From positions 372,001 to 436,000 of the forward strand of contig CANMKB010000003.1 in assembly GCA_947498415.1 (NCBI GenBank): a stretch of 64,000 bases of DNA, written 5' to 3'. Numbering within the stretch: position 1 is the stretch's first letter; the number at the start of each line of letters is the position of its first letter. Shown piece by piece: positions 28,537-41,005 of this stretch. Made by a program: the position numbers and the translations under genes. The stretch comes from an uncultured Paracoccaceae bacterium (GTDB lineage: Bacteria; Pseudomonadota; Alphaproteobacteria; Rhodobacterales; Rhodobacteraceae). Below the pieces are notes generated by a model. It did no database searches. It saw only the letters and a program-made list of their open reading frames with translations, and was not told the origin of the DNA.

Positions 28537-28935
28537 ATGCGCATAATGATCCTTGGCCTTGTTCTGGCCATTACAGCAACAACGGCTCAGGCGAAAAAGC
28601 CTTTGGAACAGGTGAGCAGTATCACTGACGGGCTATTGTGGGTGGGCATCGCAGATGAGATCCGCAACACGTGCCCCTCGATTTCCGCCCGGATGTTGCG
28701 TGCGTTGAGCTATCTCAACGAGATTCAGAACGAAGCAAAGTCTTTGGGCTATTCCAAAGCAGAAATTGATGCTTTCCGCAAAAGCGACGCAAACAAAGCA
28801 GAGCTGCGCCGCCGCGGAGAAACTTATCTACAAGCCAACGGTGTCACCTTGGGTGATGCAGAAACCTACTGTGTGCTTGGGCGCACAGAGATCAAGAAAT
28901 CCAGCCAGATCGGCGTGCTGTTGAGGGCCAATTAA
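28537..28935 (+). CDS. Exported DUF5333-like protein between nuoF and nuoG
   Basis: The 132-residue product has a cleavable signal peptide ([19 protein letters not shown], cleavage after residue 19), so it is periplasmic. The mature part is helical and charged, with exactly two cysteines (IRNTCPSIS and AETYCVLG), probably disulfide-bonded. The start at 28537 follows AAAGGAGAG at seven bases; the frame is open to 28444 but without a leader. It ends two bases before nuoG. The protein resembles the DUF5333 family of Rhodobacterales. Function unknown; a periplasmic helper of complex I assembly is an inference from its fixed position. Confidence 0.82.
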   Translation: MRIMILGLVLAITATTAQAKKPLEQVSSITDGLLWVGIADEIRNTCPSISARMLRALSYLNEIQNEAKSLGYSKAEIDAFRKSDANKAELRRRGETYLQANGVTLGDAETYCVLGRTEIKKSSQIGVLLRAN

Positions 28936-28937
28936 CT

Positions 28938-30956
28938 ATGTCTGACCTACGCAAGATCATTATTGACGACAATGAAGTTGAAGTAGATGGCGCAATGACG
29001 CTGATCCAGGCCTGCGAGCAGGCCGGGATCGAAGTGCCGCGTTTCTGCTATCACGAGCGTTTGTCCATCGCCGGCAACTGCCGGATGTGTCTTGTAGAGG
29101 TTGTGGGCGGCCCGCCAAAACCCGCAGCGTCTTGTGCGATGCAGGTGCGTGACTTGCGCCCCGGTCCAGAGGGCCAACCACCTGTTGTGAAAACCAACTC
29201 ACCTATGGTGAAAAAGGCACGCGAAGGCGTGATGGAATTTCTGTTGATCAACCACCCGCTGGATTGCCCGATTTGCGATCAGGGTGGTGAATGCGATCTG
29301 CAGGATCAGGCGATGGCCTATGGTGTGTCTGGCAGCCGCTTTAAAGAAGCGAAACGCGCGGTCGAAGATCTGGATCTTGGCCCGCTTGTTTCAACCACCA
29401 TGACCCGTTGCATTTCATGTACACGTTGCGTGCGCTTCACCACCGAAGTTGCAGGGATCACGCAGATGGGCCAAACCGGCCGTGGCGAAGATTCTGAAAT
29501 CACCAGCTACCTGAATGAAACACTCGACAGTAACTTGCAGGGCAACATCATTGATCTTTGCCCGGTTGGGGCGCTGACATCTAAGCCCTACGCATTTACA
29601 GCGCGCCCGTGGGAGCTGACCAAAACAGAAACCATCGATGTGATGGATGCGCTTGGGTCGAACATCCGCGTGGATACAAAGGGGCGCGAAGTGATGCGCA
29701 TTCTGCCGCGCAACCATGACGGCGTGAACGAAGAATGGATTTCTGACAAAACCCGTTTTGTGTGGGATGGCCTGCGCCGCCAGCGCCTTGACCGCCCATA
29801 TGTGCGTGAAAACGGCAAGCTGCGCCCGGCCACGTGGCCAGAGGCACTCACCAAAGTGGCCGAGGCCATGAAGGGCAAGAAAGTGGCCGGTTTGATCGGG
29901 GATCTGGTGTCTACCGAGGCAGCTTATGCCTTGAAAACCATGATCGAAGGGCAGGGCGGTAAAGTGGAATGCCGCACAGATAATGCGCGTTTGCCAATTG
30001 GCAACCGGTCTGGTTATGTCGGCACAGCCACCATCGAAGATATCGATGAGGCCGAGTATGTCTTGCTGATTGGCACCAACCCACGCGAAGAAGCGCCGGT
30101 ATTGAATGCCCGTCTGCGCAAAGCTTGGCTGAATGGCGCAAAGATTGCCAATATCGGCCCAGAGGCTGACCTGACCTTTGACGTATTCCAAATGGGCGAG
30201 GGGCGCGAGGCGCTTGCGGGTCTTGAGAACTACGAATTCAAAGAGATCAAAGAAAAGCCATCTGTGATCATTGTGGGCCAAGGCGCTTTGCAAGAGGCGG
30301 ATGGGCTTGCGGTACTATCCCATGCGATGCGTGCGGCCGAACGTACAAATGGCAAGATTATGGTGTTGCACACCGCAGCGTCCCGCGTTGGCGCGATGGA
30401 TGTGGGTGCTGTGACCGAAGGCGGGCTGCTCGCCGCGATCGAAGGTGCCGATGTTATCTATAACCTGGGTGCGGATGAAGTCGAAATCGATGCAGGTGCC
30501 TTTGTTGTGTACCAAGGTTCGCATGGCGATCGTGGCGCACACCGCGCGGATGTGATCCTGCCAGCGGCTGCTTATACCGAAGAAAACGGCTTGTTCGTCA
30601 ACACCGAAGGTCGGCCACAATTGGCAATGCGTGCGAATTTCGCACCGGGTGAGGCAAAAGAAAACTGGGCGATCTTGCGGGCCTTGTCCGCAGAGTTGGG
30701 CGCAGCACTGCCATTTGACAGCCTGGCGCAATTGCGCACAGAGATGATCAAAGATGTGCCGCATCTGAAACAAGTGGATCAGGTTGTCGAAAACGAATGG
30801 ACGCCGCTTGAACTGGATAAGATGGGTAACGCGACCTTCCGCCATGTGGTGAAAGACTTTTATCTGACCAACCCAATTGCACGCGCAAGCCAGCTGATGG
30901 CGGAACTTTCCGCTGGGGCCAAAGGGCGTAGCGCACAGAAAATTGCGGCGGAGTAA
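28938..30956 (+). CDS. nuoG: NADH-quinone oxidoreductase subunit G
   Basis: A 672-residue peripheral subunit (75-kDa homologue). The N-terminal [2Fe-2S] ferredoxin domain ([21 protein letters not shown]) is followed by the His-ligated [4Fe-4S] motif [19 protein letters not shown], then [11 protein letters not shown] and [11 protein letters not shown]. The rest is a molybdopterin-oxidoreductase-like domain without cofactor; length is normal for alphaproteobacteria and shorter than the E. coli form. It is preceded and followed by genes for exported small proteins. Confidence 0.96.
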   Translation: MSDLRKIIIDDNEVEVDGAMTLIQACEQAGIEVPRFCYHERLSIAGNCRMCLVEVVGGPPKPAASCAMQVRDLRPGPEGQPPVVKTNSPMVKKAREGVMEFLLINHPLDCPICDQGGECDLQDQAMAYGVSGSRFKEAKRAVEDLDLGPLVSTTMTRCISCTRCVRFTTEVAGITQMGQTGRGEDSEITSYLNETLDSNLQGNIIDLCPVGALTSKPYAFTARPWELTKTETIDVMDALGSNIRVDTKGREVMRILPRNHDGVNEEWISDKTRFVWDGLRRQRLDRPYVRENGKLRPATWPEALTKVAEAMKGKKVAGLIGDLVSTEAAYALKTMIEGQGGKVECRTDNARLPIGNRSGYVGTATIEDIDEAEYVLLIGTNPREEAPVLNARLRKAWLNGAKIANIGPEADLTFDVFQMGEGREALAGLENYEFKEIKEKPSVIIVGQGALQEADGLAVLSHAMRAAERTNGKIMVLHTAASRVGAMDVGAVTEGGLLAAIEGADVIYNLGADEVEIDAGAFVVYQGSHGDRGAHRADVILPAAAYTEENGLFVNTEGRPQLAMRANFAPGEAKENWAILRALSAELGAALPFDSLAQLRTEMIKDVPHLKQVDQVVENEWTPLELDKMGNATFRHVVKDFYLTNPIARASQLMAELSAGAKGRSAQKIAAE

Positions 30957-30962
30957 TCAGAT

Positions 30963-31376
30963 ATGCATCTTTCCCTGCAAAACACAGCAATGGCACTGGC
31001 GGTTTTCGCCGGGCTGTTGGGCTGTGCGCCGCAGGGGCCGGATGTGACGCGGGATGATCCTGAAGTCGCGCTCAGCTATGACGGGGTCGAAACCCGATTG
31101 CTGGATGGTGATTTGGTGAATTTTCACGTTGAGATGAGCCAAGCACAAGCCGCGGCAGATGTAGCTGCCTATGCGGAATGCGCCGCTGCACAATATACGC
31201 TGATCCGGGGGTACGGCTTTGCCCGTCATCTTCGGACGACTATCGACTTTCAGGGTGGCGTTTGGCGAGGGGATGCAATTTATACCATCTCGCCTGCACT
31301 GCCCCGTGGTTTGAAAACAATCGACGCAGAAGTCGTTGTTTCGAATTGCGAAGAAAACAGAATACCCACGGTGTGA
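30963..31376 (+). CDS. Small lipoprotein between nuoG and nuoH
   Basis: A 137-residue product with a clear lipoprotein signal: hydrophobic segment AMALAVFAGLLGC with lipobox LLGC at Cys20. The mature part has two further cysteines, in AYAECAAAQYTLIRGYG and VVVSNCEEN, which would suit a disulfide. It begins six bases after nuoG and ends six bases before nuoH. The central segment YGFARHLRTTIDFQGGVWRG occurs, as I recall, in similar lipoproteins of related bacteria. It is not a canonical complex I subunit; function unknown. Confidence 0.82.
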   Translation: MHLSLQNTAMALAVFAGLLGCAPQGPDVTRDDPEVALSYDGVETRLLDGDLVNFHVEMSQAQAAADVAAYAECAAAQYTLIRGYGFARHLRTTIDFQGGVWRGDAIYTISPALPRGLKTIDAEVVVSNCEENRIPTV

Positions 31377-31382
31377 GGACCA

Positions 31383-33317
<1,935 letters not shown>

Positions 33318-33321
<4 letters not shown>

Positions 33322-33926
33322 CCATAGCGGCGCTTGCATTCTACCTATTTGCGATCTGCGTGATCGCGGGCGGTTTGTTTACCGTCATCAGCAAGAATCC
33401 GGTGCACTCCGTGCTCTGGCTGATTTTGGCCTTCCTAAGTTCAGCAGGGCTGTTTGTTCTGCTGGGTGCTGAATTTGTAGCGATGCTTTTGGTGATCGTT
33501 TACGTGGGCGCGGTTGCGGTTCTCTTCCTTTTCGTCGTCATGATGCTGGATGTTGACTTTGCCGAACTTAAGGCGGGGATGGCACAATACATGCCTATTG
33601 CCTTGTTGATCGCGGTTGTCTTGCTGATGCAATTCGGCCTGGCCTTTGGCGCTTGGGAAGAAGCAGAGCAAGCAGAGGCATTGCGCCAAGCTGTGACACC
33701 AGAAGGTGTTGAAAATACTGCGGCTTTGGGCCTGCTGATCTATGACCAATATTTCCTGCTGTTCCAATTGGCTGGCTTGATCCTGCTGGTTGCGATGATC
33801 GGTGCCATCGTGCTCACCATCCGCCACCGCCGCGACATCAAACGCCAGAACGTTCTGGAACAAATGTGGCGTGACCCAGCGCAAGCCATGGAACTGAAAG
33901 ACATCAAACCGGGGCAGGGGCTGTAG
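33318..33926 (+). CDS. nuoJ: NADH-quinone oxidoreductase subunit J
   Basis: A 202-residue membrane subunit (ND6 homologue) with five hydrophobic helices. The helix with the pi-bulge characteristic of the family is [16 protein letters not shown], and [20 protein letters not shown] is typical of the N-terminal part. It overlaps the CMD-fold gene and is followed after 48 bp by nuoK. Confidence 0.95.
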
Positions 33927-33974
33927 GCCCCGCATTGGAATGCACTGGAAGAAGAAAGACCGAGGGACAATTTA

Positions 33975-34280
33975 ATGATCGGACTTGAACATTACTTGAC
34001 GGTGGCGGCGACTTTGTTCGTCATCGGAATTTTCGGGCTCTTCCTGAACCGGAAGAACGTCATCATCCTATTGATGTCGATTGAATTGATGCTGCTGGCG
34101 GTGAACATCAACCTTGTTGCCTTCTCCAGTTTCTTGAACGATCTGGTGGGGCAGGTGTTTACGCTGTTCGTCTTAACCGTTGCAGCAGCAGAGGCGGCGA
34201 TTGGTCTGGCGATCCTTGTGTCGTTCTTCCGCAATCGCGGCACCATCGCGGTCGAAGACGTCAATGTGATGAAAGGCTAA
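33975..34280 (+). CDS. nuoK: NADH-quinone oxidoreductase subunit K
   Basis: A 101-residue three-helix membrane subunit (ND4L homologue). Conserved membrane glutamates needed for proton transfer are present in [15 protein letters not shown] and [16 protein letters not shown]. Length is exactly typical. AGGGAC lies upstream of the ATG at 33975, and nuoL follows within a few bases. Confidence 0.96.
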   Translation: MIGLEHYLTVAATLFVIGIFGLFLNRKNVIILLMSIELMLLAVNINLVAFSSFLNDLVGQVFTLFVLTVAAAEAAIGLAILVSFFRNRGTIAVEDVNVMKG

Positions 34281-34286
34281 TTGAGC

Positions 34287-36359
34287 ATGGAAACGATCAT
34301 TCTCTTTGCGCCTCTTGTCGGTGCGATTATCGGTGGGTTCGGCTGGCGCTATATCGGCGAAACGGCTGCGCAATATGTGACCACCGGTCTGTTGATGCTG
34401 GCGGCGCTGCTGTCTTGGATCGTGTTCTTCACACACGGCTCTGAAACCCAGCACATTCACATTCTGAACTTCATTCAATCCGGTGCGCTGGATACAAGCT
34501 GGTCGATCCGACTCGATCGTTTGACGTCGACCATGCTGATTGTTGTGACAACCGTTTCGGCGCTCGTGCATCTGTATAGCTTTGGCTATATGGCGCATGA
34601 CGATCACTTTGGCGAAGATCAGAATTACAAAGCACGCTTCTTTGCTTACCTTAGCTTCTTTACCTTTGCGATGCTGATGCTTGTGACCTCTGACAACTTG
34701 GTTCAGATGTTCTTTGGCTGGGAAGGCGTGGGTGTTGCGTCTTATCTGCTGATTGGCTTTTACTACAAAAAGCAAAGCGCGGGTGCGGCTGCTATTAAGG
34801 CCTTTGTTGTAAACCGTGTGGGTGACTTTGGCTTTGCCTTGGGTATCTTTGGCCTGTTCCTGCTGACCGATAGCATCAACTTTGATGATATCTTTGCAGC
34901 GGCCCCGACCATTGCGGACACCACCATTACCTTCCTCTGGACGGATTGGAATGCAGCGAACCTGCTGGCGTTCTTGTTGTTTGTCGGTGCGATGGGGAAA
35001 TCGGCGCAGTTGTTCCTCCACACTTGGTTGCCAGACGCGATGGAAGGCCCAACGCCAGTTTCCGCGCTGATCCATGCAGCCACCATGGTCACGGCCGGTG
35101 TTTTCTTGGTCTGCCGTATGTCACCGCTGATGGAATTCGCGCCCCAGACCATGACCTTTGTGACCATTCTTGGCGCCACCACAGCCTTTGTGGCCGCGAC
35201 CATCGGTTTGGTTCAAAACGACATCAAACGCGTGATCGCCTATTCAACCATGTCTCAGCTGGGCTACATGTTTGTGGCCGCGGGCGTGGGTGTTTATTCG
35301 GTTGCGATGTTCCACCTGTTCACGCACGCGTTCTTTAAGGCGATGTTGTTCTTGGGCGCGGGTTCTGTGATCCACGGCATGCACCACGAACAAGACATGC
35401 GGAACTACGGCGGTCTGCGTAAGAAACTGCCTTACACCTTCTGGGCCATGATGATCGGCACCTTTGCTATTACCGGCGTGGGTATCCCGCTTTCGGGTTG
35501 GATCGGCTTCGCGGGCTTTGCCTCTAAAGATGCGGTGATTGAATCGGCCTATGCGGCGACCAATGGCGGCTATGCCTTCTGGATGCTGGTGATCGCGGCG
35601 CTGTTTACTTCGTTCTACAGCTGGCGCCTGATTTTCCTGACCTTCTATGGCAAGCCGCGCGGCGATGCGCACACACATGATCACGCTCATGAAAGCCCAA
35701 CCGTCATGTTGGTGCCGCTGGGTGTTCTAGCTGTGGGTGCGGTCTTTGCCGGTGCCATTTGGTATTCAAGCTTCTTTGGCAAAACAAATGAGGTCGTGAA
35801 ATTCTTTGGTGGCCACTATGAAGAGCCTGCAAAAGAGTTTGCGGCATCGGTGGCGGAAAACAATCCAAAGGCGTCAAAGCTGAAATATGTCATGGCGGAT
35901 GCGCCGGGCGACGCGGCGATCTACATTAAGCCAGAAAACACGATCCTGCACGAAGCACACTATGTGCCCACGTGGGTGAAATTGTCGCCATTCGTGGCCA
36001 TGTTGATTGGTTTGATTACAGCGCTTTGGTTCTACATCTGGAACCCAGAAATGCCAAAACGCGTCGCAGAAACGCAACGCCCGCTGTACCTGTTCCTGCT
36101 GAACAAATGGTACTTTGATGAAATCTACGATTTCCTCATTGTGCGTCCAGCACGTGCGCTTGGTCGTATCCTGTGGAAGCGTGGGGATGGTAATGTCATT
36201 GATGGGTCTATCAACGGCATCGCCATGGGCATCGTGCCTTTCTTCACCAAACTCGCGGGCCGTGCTCAATCCGGTTACATCTTTACCTATGCCTTTGCCA
36301 TGGTGATCGGCATAGCCGTCTTTATCACCTGGATGACGCTCAGCGGAGGAGCGCACTAA
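34287..36359 (+). CDS. nuoL: NADH-quinone oxidoreductase subunit L
   Basis: A 690-residue antiporter-like proton-pumping subunit (ND5 homologue) with about 16 helices and the long C-terminal lateral helix spanning the membrane arm. Motifs are [42 protein letters not shown] (lysine and histidine proton path) and [16 protein letters not shown]. The ATG at 34287 is chosen; an in-frame TTG at 34281, directly after the nuoK stop, is an alternative. Its stop overlaps the nuoM start (TAATG). Confidence 0.95.
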   Translation: METIILFAPLVGAIIGGFGWRYIGETAAQYVTTGLLMLAALLSWIVFFTHGSETQHIHILNFIQSGALDTSWSIRLDRLTSTMLIVVTTVSALVHLYSFGYMAHDDHFGEDQNYKARFFAYLSFFTFAMLMLVTSDNLVQMFFGWEGVGVASYLLIGFYYKKQSAGAAAIKAFVVNRVGDFGFALGIFGLFLLTDSINFDDIFAAAPTIADTTITFLWTDWNAANLLAFLLFVGAMGKSAQLFLHTWLPDAMEGPTPVSALIHAATMVTAGVFLVCRMSPLMEFAPQTMTFVTILGATTAFVAATIGLVQNDIKRVIAYSTMSQLGYMFVAAGVGVYSVAMFHLFTHAFFKAMLFLGAGSVIHGMHHEQDMRNYGGLRKKLPYTFWAMMIGTFAITGVGIPLSGWIGFAGFASKDAVIESAYAATNGGYAFWMLVIAALFTSFYSWRLIFLTFYGKPRGDAHTHDHAHESPTVMLVPLGVLAVGAVFAGAIWYSSFFGKTNEVVKFFGGHYEEPAKEFAASVAENNPKASKLKYVMADAPGDAAIYIKPENTILHEAHYVPTWVKLSPFVAMLIGLITALWFYIWNPEMPKRVAETQRPLYLFLLNKWYFDEIYDFLIVRPARALGRILWKRGDGNVIDGSINGIAMGIVPFFTKLAGRAQSGYIFTYAFAMVIGIAVFITWMTLSGGAH

Positions 36360-37903
36360 TGGATAACCTCCTTTCCATTGTCACCTTCATCCCGGCCATT
36401 GCAGCTGTAATTCTGCTGGTGTTTCTGCATGGCGATGATGCGCCAGCGCAGCGTAACGCAAAATGGGTTGCGCTGATTGCGACAGTCATCACCTTCTTGA
36501 TTTCGCTGTTCATTTTGGCGGAATTTGATCCGCAAGACACCAATATGCAGTTCGTCGAAGAGCGTGATTGGCTGTTGGGTCTGAAATACAAAATGGGCGT
36601 TGACGGGATTTCGGTTCTGTTTGTGATGCTCACCACATTCATGATGCCGCTCACGATCGCGGCCTCTTGGGGTGTGAACAAGCGCGTCAAAGAATATATG
36701 ATCGCCTTCCTGCTGCTTGAGACCCTGATGTTGGGTGTCTTTATGGCGCTGGATCTGGTGCTGTTCTATCTGTTCTTTGAAGCGGGCCTGATCCCAATGT
36801 TCTTGATCATCGGGATTTGGGGTGGGGCGAACCGCATTTATGCGTCGTTCAAGTTTTTCCTCTATACCTTCCTTGGGTCTGTTCTGATGCTTGTGGCGAT
36901 GGTCGCGATGTATGCAGATGCGGGCACCACTGACATTCCAACATTGATGAACCACAGCTTTGCCGCTGAAAGCTTCTCTATCTTGGGCATTCACGTGGTG
37001 GGCGGCTTGCAGACGTTGCTTTTCTTGGCCTTCTTTGCAAGCTTTGCAGTCAAGATGCCGATGTGGCCAGTGCACACCTGGTTGCCAGATGCACACGTGC
37101 AGGCACCGACAGCGGGGTCTGTGGTTCTGGCGGCGATCTTGCTGAAGATGGGCGGCTATGGCTTCCTGCGGTTCAGCTTGCCGATGTTCCCGATTGGGGC
37201 TGACGTTCTAAGTGATTTCATTTTGTGGATGTCGGCTATTGCGATTGTGTACACATCCCTTGTTGCGCTGGTTCAGGAAGATATGAAAAAGCTGATCGCT
37301 TATTCTTCGGTGGCGCACATGGGATATGTCACCATGGGTATTTTTGTGGCCAACCAACAGGGTATCGACGGTGCGATCTTTCAGATGATCAGCCACGGCT
37401 TTATCTCGGGCGCATTGTTCCTGTGTGTTGGTGTGATCTATGACCGCATGCACACTCGTGAAATCGATGCTTACGGTGGCCTTGTGAACAAGATGCCAGC
37501 CTACGCGCTGATCTTTATGTTCTTTACCATGGCCAACGTTGGCCTTCCGGGTACATCCGGGTTTGTAGGTGAATTCCTAACATTGATGGGGGCTTTCCAG
37601 AAAAACACTTGGGTTGCGGCGATCGCCACCTCTGGTGTGATCCTGTCGGCGGCCTATGCGCTGTGGCTCTATCGCCGCGTGGTCTTTGGTGATCTGATCA
37701 AGGAAAGCCTGAAAACCATGAACGATATGACCGCACGCGAGAAATGGATCTTTGCACCATTGGTTGCGATGACCCTGCTGTTGGGCGTTTACCCGTCACT
37801 CGTGACCGACATTATCGGCCCTTCAGTCGAAGCGCTGATCCTCAACTATGACACCGCACTGGCAGATGCACCGGCATCCACCCAGATCGCGGCTTCGCAC
37901 TAA
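36359..37903 (+). CDS. nuoM: NADH-quinone oxidoreductase subunit M
   Basis: A 514-residue antiporter-like membrane subunit (ND4 homologue). Signatures are [18 protein letters not shown] with the key Glu of helix 5, [20 protein letters not shown] and [16 protein letters not shown]. The length is normal. It overlaps nuoL by one base and nuoN follows after 13 bp. Confidence 0.96.
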   Translation: MDNLLSIVTFIPAIAAVILLVFLHGDDAPAQRNAKWVALIATVITFLISLFILAEFDPQDTNMQFVEERDWLLGLKYKMGVDGISVLFVMLTTFMMPLTIAASWGVNKRVKEYMIAFLLLETLMLGVFMALDLVLFYLFFEAGLIPMFLIIGIWGGANRIYASFKFFLYTFLGSVLMLVAMVAMYADAGTTDIPTLMNHSFAAESFSILGIHVVGGLQTLLFLAFFASFAVKMPMWPVHTWLPDAHVQAPTAGSVVLAAILLKMGGYGFLRFSLPMFPIGADVLSDFILWMSAIAIVYTSLVALVQEDMKKLIAYSSVAHMGYVTMGIFVANQQGIDGAIFQMISHGFISGALFLCVGVIYDRMHTREIDAYGGLVNKMPAYALIFMFFTMANVGLPGTSGFVGEFLTLMGAFQKNTWVAAIATSGVILSAAYALWLYRRVVFGDLIKESLKTMNDMTAREKWIFAPLVAMTLLLGVYPSLVTDIIGPSVEALILNYDTALADAPASTQIAASH

Positions 37904-37916
37904 GGGAGCGGGACAT

Positions 37917-39359
37917 ATGATCTCTGCTGATCTGAACATCATTCTGCCAGAAATCGTGCTGGCACTTTACGCGATGGGCGCCCTTGTGGGGGCGGTATAC
38001 ACTGGCAAAGATGCGTTGGCAGGTCTGCTGACCTGGGCCACCGCGCTGCTCTTTGTTGTGGTCGGAGTCTGGATCGGATTTTCGGGTGCAGGCGACCGTG
38101 AGGCGTTTGATGGCATGTTCCAAGACGACAGCTTTGCGCGTTTTGCCAAGGTGATTATCCTGTGGTCTGCGGCTGCGGTTTTGGCCATGAGCCAAGAGTA
38201 TATGCAGCGCCGCGGTATCCTGCGTTTTGAATACCCACTGTTGGTTGTGCTGGCGGTTGTTGGTATGATGATGATGGTGTCTGCGGGCAACCTGATGTCG
38301 CTCTACATGGGCCTCGAGCTGCAATCGCTTGCGCTTTATGTTGTTGCTTCTATCCGCCGCGAAAGCTCTAAGTCGACCGAAGCGGGCATGAAGTATTTTG
38401 TCCTCGGCGCATTGTCGTCCGGTCTTCTGCTTTACGGTTCCTCGTTGGTTTATGGCTTTTCGGGCACAACCAATTTCGCGGGCATCATTCAAGCTGCCGG
38501 TGAGGGGCATACTTCATTGGGTCTTCTGTTTGGTCTCGTGTTCATCGTGTCTGGTCTGGCGTTCAAAGTGTCTGCGGTGCCTTTCCACATGTGGACCCCG
38601 GATGTGTATGAAGGTGCTCCAACTCCGATCACAGCGTTCTTTGCCACCGCGCCGAAAGTGGCTGCGATGGGTTTGTTTGCGCGCGTGGTTCACGATGCCT
38701 TTGGCGGTGTTGTCGGTGACTGGCAGCAGATCGTGGCATTGCTGTCTCTGCTGTCTATGTACTTGGGGGCCGTCGCCGCGATTGGTCAGAAAGATATCAA
38801 ACGTCTGATGGCTTACTCTTCGATTGCCCACATGGGGTATGCGTTGATGGGCCTAGCCGCCGGCACCGAGATGGGCGTGAAATCCATGCTGATCTACATG
38901 GCGATTTATGTGGCGACCAATATCGGGACCTTTGCGTTTATCCTTTCCATGGAACGCGATGGCCAGCCTGTCACAGATATTCGATCCCTGAACATGTATT
39001 CCAAGCGTGAGCCGGGCAAGGCGATTGCCGTCTTGATCTTGATGTTCTCGCTTGCGGGTGTTCCACCCTTCATTGGCTTCTTTGGTAAGCTTGAAGTGTT
39101 GCGTGCGGCCTATGATGCAGGTCTTGCATGGTTGGCAATTGCTGGTGTGATCGCGTCGGTGATTGGGGCCTATTATTATCTGCGGATCGTGTTTTTTATG
39201 TACTTCGGCGACGAAGACGCCGAAGGTTTAGACAAAAACCGCAGCCCTGTGCTGTATGGGTTCTTGATGGCTTCTGCCGCGGTTCTAGTGTTTGGTTTGA
39301 TCAACCTCTTTGGGATCGAAGGGCCAGCCACAATCGCAGCTGCATCCTTAGTGAACTAA
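37917..39359 (+). CDS. nuoN: NADH-quinone oxidoreductase subunit N
   Basis: A 480-residue antiporter-like membrane subunit (ND2 homologue). Signatures are [36 protein letters not shown] and [18 protein letters not shown]. The start at 37917 is preceded by AAGGGAGCGGG. It is the last nuo gene and is followed by a strong intrinsic terminator, then by birA, coaX and rnj, a neighbourhood I recall as common in alphaproteobacteria. Confidence 0.96.
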   Translation: MISADLNIILPEIVLALYAMGALVGAVYTGKDALAGLLTWATALLFVVVGVWIGFSGAGDREAFDGMFQDDSFARFAKVIILWSAAAVLAMSQEYMQRRGILRFEYPLLVVLAVVGMMMMVSAGNLMSLYMGLELQSLALYVVASIRRESSKSTEAGMKYFVLGALSSGLLLYGSSLVYGFSGTTNFAGIIQAAGEGHTSLGLLFGLVFIVSGLAFKVSAVPFHMWTPDVYEGAPTPITAFFATAPKVAAMGLFARVVHDAFGGVVGDWQQIVALLSLLSMYLGAVAAIGQKDIKRLMAYSSIAHMGYALMGLAAGTEMGVKSMLIYMAIYVATNIGTFAFILSMERDGQPVTDIRSLNMYSKREPGKAIAVLILMFSLAGVPPFIGFFGKLEVLRAAYDAGLAWLAIAGVIASVIGAYYYLRIVFFMYFGDEDAEGLDKNRSPVLYGFLMASAAVLVFGLINLFGIEGPATIAAASLVN

Positions 39360-39383
39360 GGCCAACAGATTTTTGAAAATGGT

Positions 39384-39410
39384 CGCGCCCTGTGGGGCGC
39401 GTCTTTTTTT
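39384..39410 (+). terminator. Intrinsic terminator of the nuo operon
   Basis: CGCGCCC (39384-39390), loop TGTG, GGGCGCG (39395-39401), then TCTTTTTTT: a perfect 7-bp GC stem with a long U tract, 24 bp after the nuoN stop. Confidence 0.9.
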
Positions 39411-39429
39411 GTTAAGATGCCTTCGGCGA

Positions 39430-39450
39430 GAGTATTTTTGGAAAGATGAA
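39430..39450. repeat. Dispersed intergenic repeat, copy 2
   Basis: GAGTATTTTTGGAAAGATGA lies just after the nuo terminator and before birA. It matches the copies at 17836 and 42801 except for one base (G for A after the T run). An A/T-rich box flanked by a hairpin could be a promoter, terminator or protein-binding module; its ending ATGAA lies close to the birA start at 39463. Confidence 0.6.
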
Positions 39451-39462
39451 ACAGAGGGTGTG

Positions 39463-40215
39463 ATGCAAGACTGGCCAGTGGGATATGGGCGACGTGTTTT
39501 GCCAGAGGTTGACAGCACCAATGCCGAGGCAGTGCGCATTGCAGAGAGCCTACGCGGGCCAGAATGGATTTTGGCCCTGTCACAAACCGCAGGTCGCGGT
39601 CGACGCGGGCGAGCGTGGAAAAACCCCAAGGGTAATTTTGCAGCCTCGCTTGTGCTTCAACCCCAAGAGCCTGCTGAACAGGTGGCCTTGCGCAGTTTTG
39701 TGGCGTCGCTGGCCTTGGCTGATGCTTTTGCGGCGGTCACCGGACGGCCAGAGGCGTTTTCGTTGAAGTGGCCCAATGATGTCTTGCTGAATGGTGGAAA
39801 GGTTGCTGGAATTCTGCTGGAAAGCGCAGGCTTTGCAGATGGACGGTTTTCGCATTTTGTGATCGGGATTGGTGTGAACCTGATGGATACACCGGATGTG
39901 GCGGATCTAGAAGCGACGGCAACGCGCCCGGTTTCGATTTTTTCAGAGACCGGTGCCAAGGTTGACCCGGAAACTTTTTTGGATGCGCTGGCACCGGCCT
40001 ATGCCCGTTGGGAACATCAGTTTGTGAGCTATGGATTTGAGGTTATTCGCGCTGCTTGGCTGGCACGCGCGGCCCGTTTGGGAGAGGTGATCACCGCGCG
40101 TACCATGCGTGAGGAATACGTGGGTACTTTTGACACGGTGGACATTGCGGGCAATCTGGTGTTGAAAACCGCCCAAGGCGTTGTGGCCATTCCCGCAGCG
40201 GATATCTTTTTCTGA
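39463..40215 (+). CDS. birA: Biotin--[acetyl-CoA-carboxylase] ligase, catalytic type without DNA-binding domain
   Basis: A 250-residue class I biotin protein ligase. Seen are the biotinyl-AMP loop AGRGRRGRAW, the lysine-containing substrate motif KWPNDVLLNGGKVAGILLE, and a small C-terminal SH3-like domain. The N-terminal helix-turn-helix of E. coli BirA is absent, so it is not a repressor. The start at 39463 is chosen since the frame further upstream runs through the terminator and repeat. It should biotinylate MccA (encoded here) and other carboxylases. CoaX follows after 11 bp. Confidence 0.93.
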   Translation: MQDWPVGYGRRVLPEVDSTNAEAVRIAESLRGPEWILALSQTAGRGRRGRAWKNPKGNFAASLVLQPQEPAEQVALRSFVASLALADAFAAVTGRPEAFSLKWPNDVLLNGGKVAGILLESAGFADGRFSHFVIGIGVNLMDTPDVADLEATATRPVSIFSETGAKVDPETFLDALAPAYARWEHQFVSYGFEVIRAAWLARAARLGEVITARTMREEYVGTFDTVDIAGNLVLKTAQGVVAIPAADIFF

Positions 40216-40226
40216 AGGGGTCTGAG

Positions 40227-40997
40227 ATGCTTCTGGCGATTGACTGCGGTAACACAAACACGGTCTTCTCGATTTGGGATGGCAAGACGTTTCTGTGCAC
40301 GCTGCGGACCTCGACCCACCATGCCCGCACCGCAGATGCCTATTTCACTTGGTTTTCGACACTGATCCAACACTACAATATCGAGTTGGACATTCAGGAT
40401 GTGATCATCTCGTCCACAGTGCCACGTGTTGTGTTTAACCTGCGTGTGTTCGCAGATCGCTTCTTTGGGTGCCGCCCGCTGGTGGTGGGTAAGCCTGAGT
40501 GTAAACTGCCCGTATCCCCACGCGTGGATCGTGCCACGCAGCCCGGGCCTGATCGTTTGGCCAATGCTGTGGGGGCCTTTGATCGCCATGGCGGGAATGT
40601 CATTGTTGTTGATTTTGGCACCGCCACGAACTTTGATGTTGTGGCAGAGGATGGGGCCTATGTGGGCGGCGTAATTGCACCGGGCGTCAATCTAAGTTTA
40701 GAAGCGCTGAGTTCCGGGGCGGCTGCTTTGCCGCATGTCGATATTTCTCAGCCGGAAAAGGTGATTGGAACCAACACCATTGGGTGTATCCAATCCGGAG
40801 TATTTTGGGGCTACACGGGATTGATCGAAGGGATCATCAACCGTGTGAAGGCCGAGTACGGAAAACCGATGAAAGTCATCGGTACCGGCGGTCTGGCTCC
40901 CTTGTTTGAAAAGGGTGATCACCTTTTTGATATGATCGAAGATGACCTGACAATGCACGGATTAACCGTGATCAATGACTATAACAAAGAAAGCTGA
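40227..40997 (+). CDS. coaX: Type III pantothenate kinase
   Basis: A 256-residue ASKHA-fold kinase for the first step of coenzyme A synthesis. Motifs are LLAIDCGNTNTVFSIW at the N terminus (phosphate 1 loop with catalytic Asp), GPDRLANAVGAF, VVDFGTATNFDVV and the adenosine motif VIGTGGLAPLF. Type III enzymes are insensitive to CoA feedback. It lies 11 bp after birA and 8 bp before rnj, so all three are probably co-transcribed. Confidence 0.96.
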   Translation: MLLAIDCGNTNTVFSIWDGKTFLCTLRTSTHHARTADAYFTWFSTLIQHYNIELDIQDVIISSTVPRVVFNLRVFADRFFGCRPLVVGKPECKLPVSPRVDRATQPGPDRLANAVGAFDRHGGNVIVVDFGTATNFDVVAEDGAYVGGVIAPGVNLSLEALSSGAAALPHVDISQPEKVIGTNTIGCIQSGVFWGYTGLIEGIINRVKAEYGKPMKVIGTGGLAPLFEKGDHLFDMIEDDLTMHGLTVINDYNKES

Positions 40998-41005
40998 CAC
41001 ATTAA

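Noticed and set aside
29415..30293. A 292-codon minus-strand open frame inside nuoG
   Set aside because: Fully antisense to nuoG with no recognisable motif or promoter; long shadow frames are frequent in this sequence.
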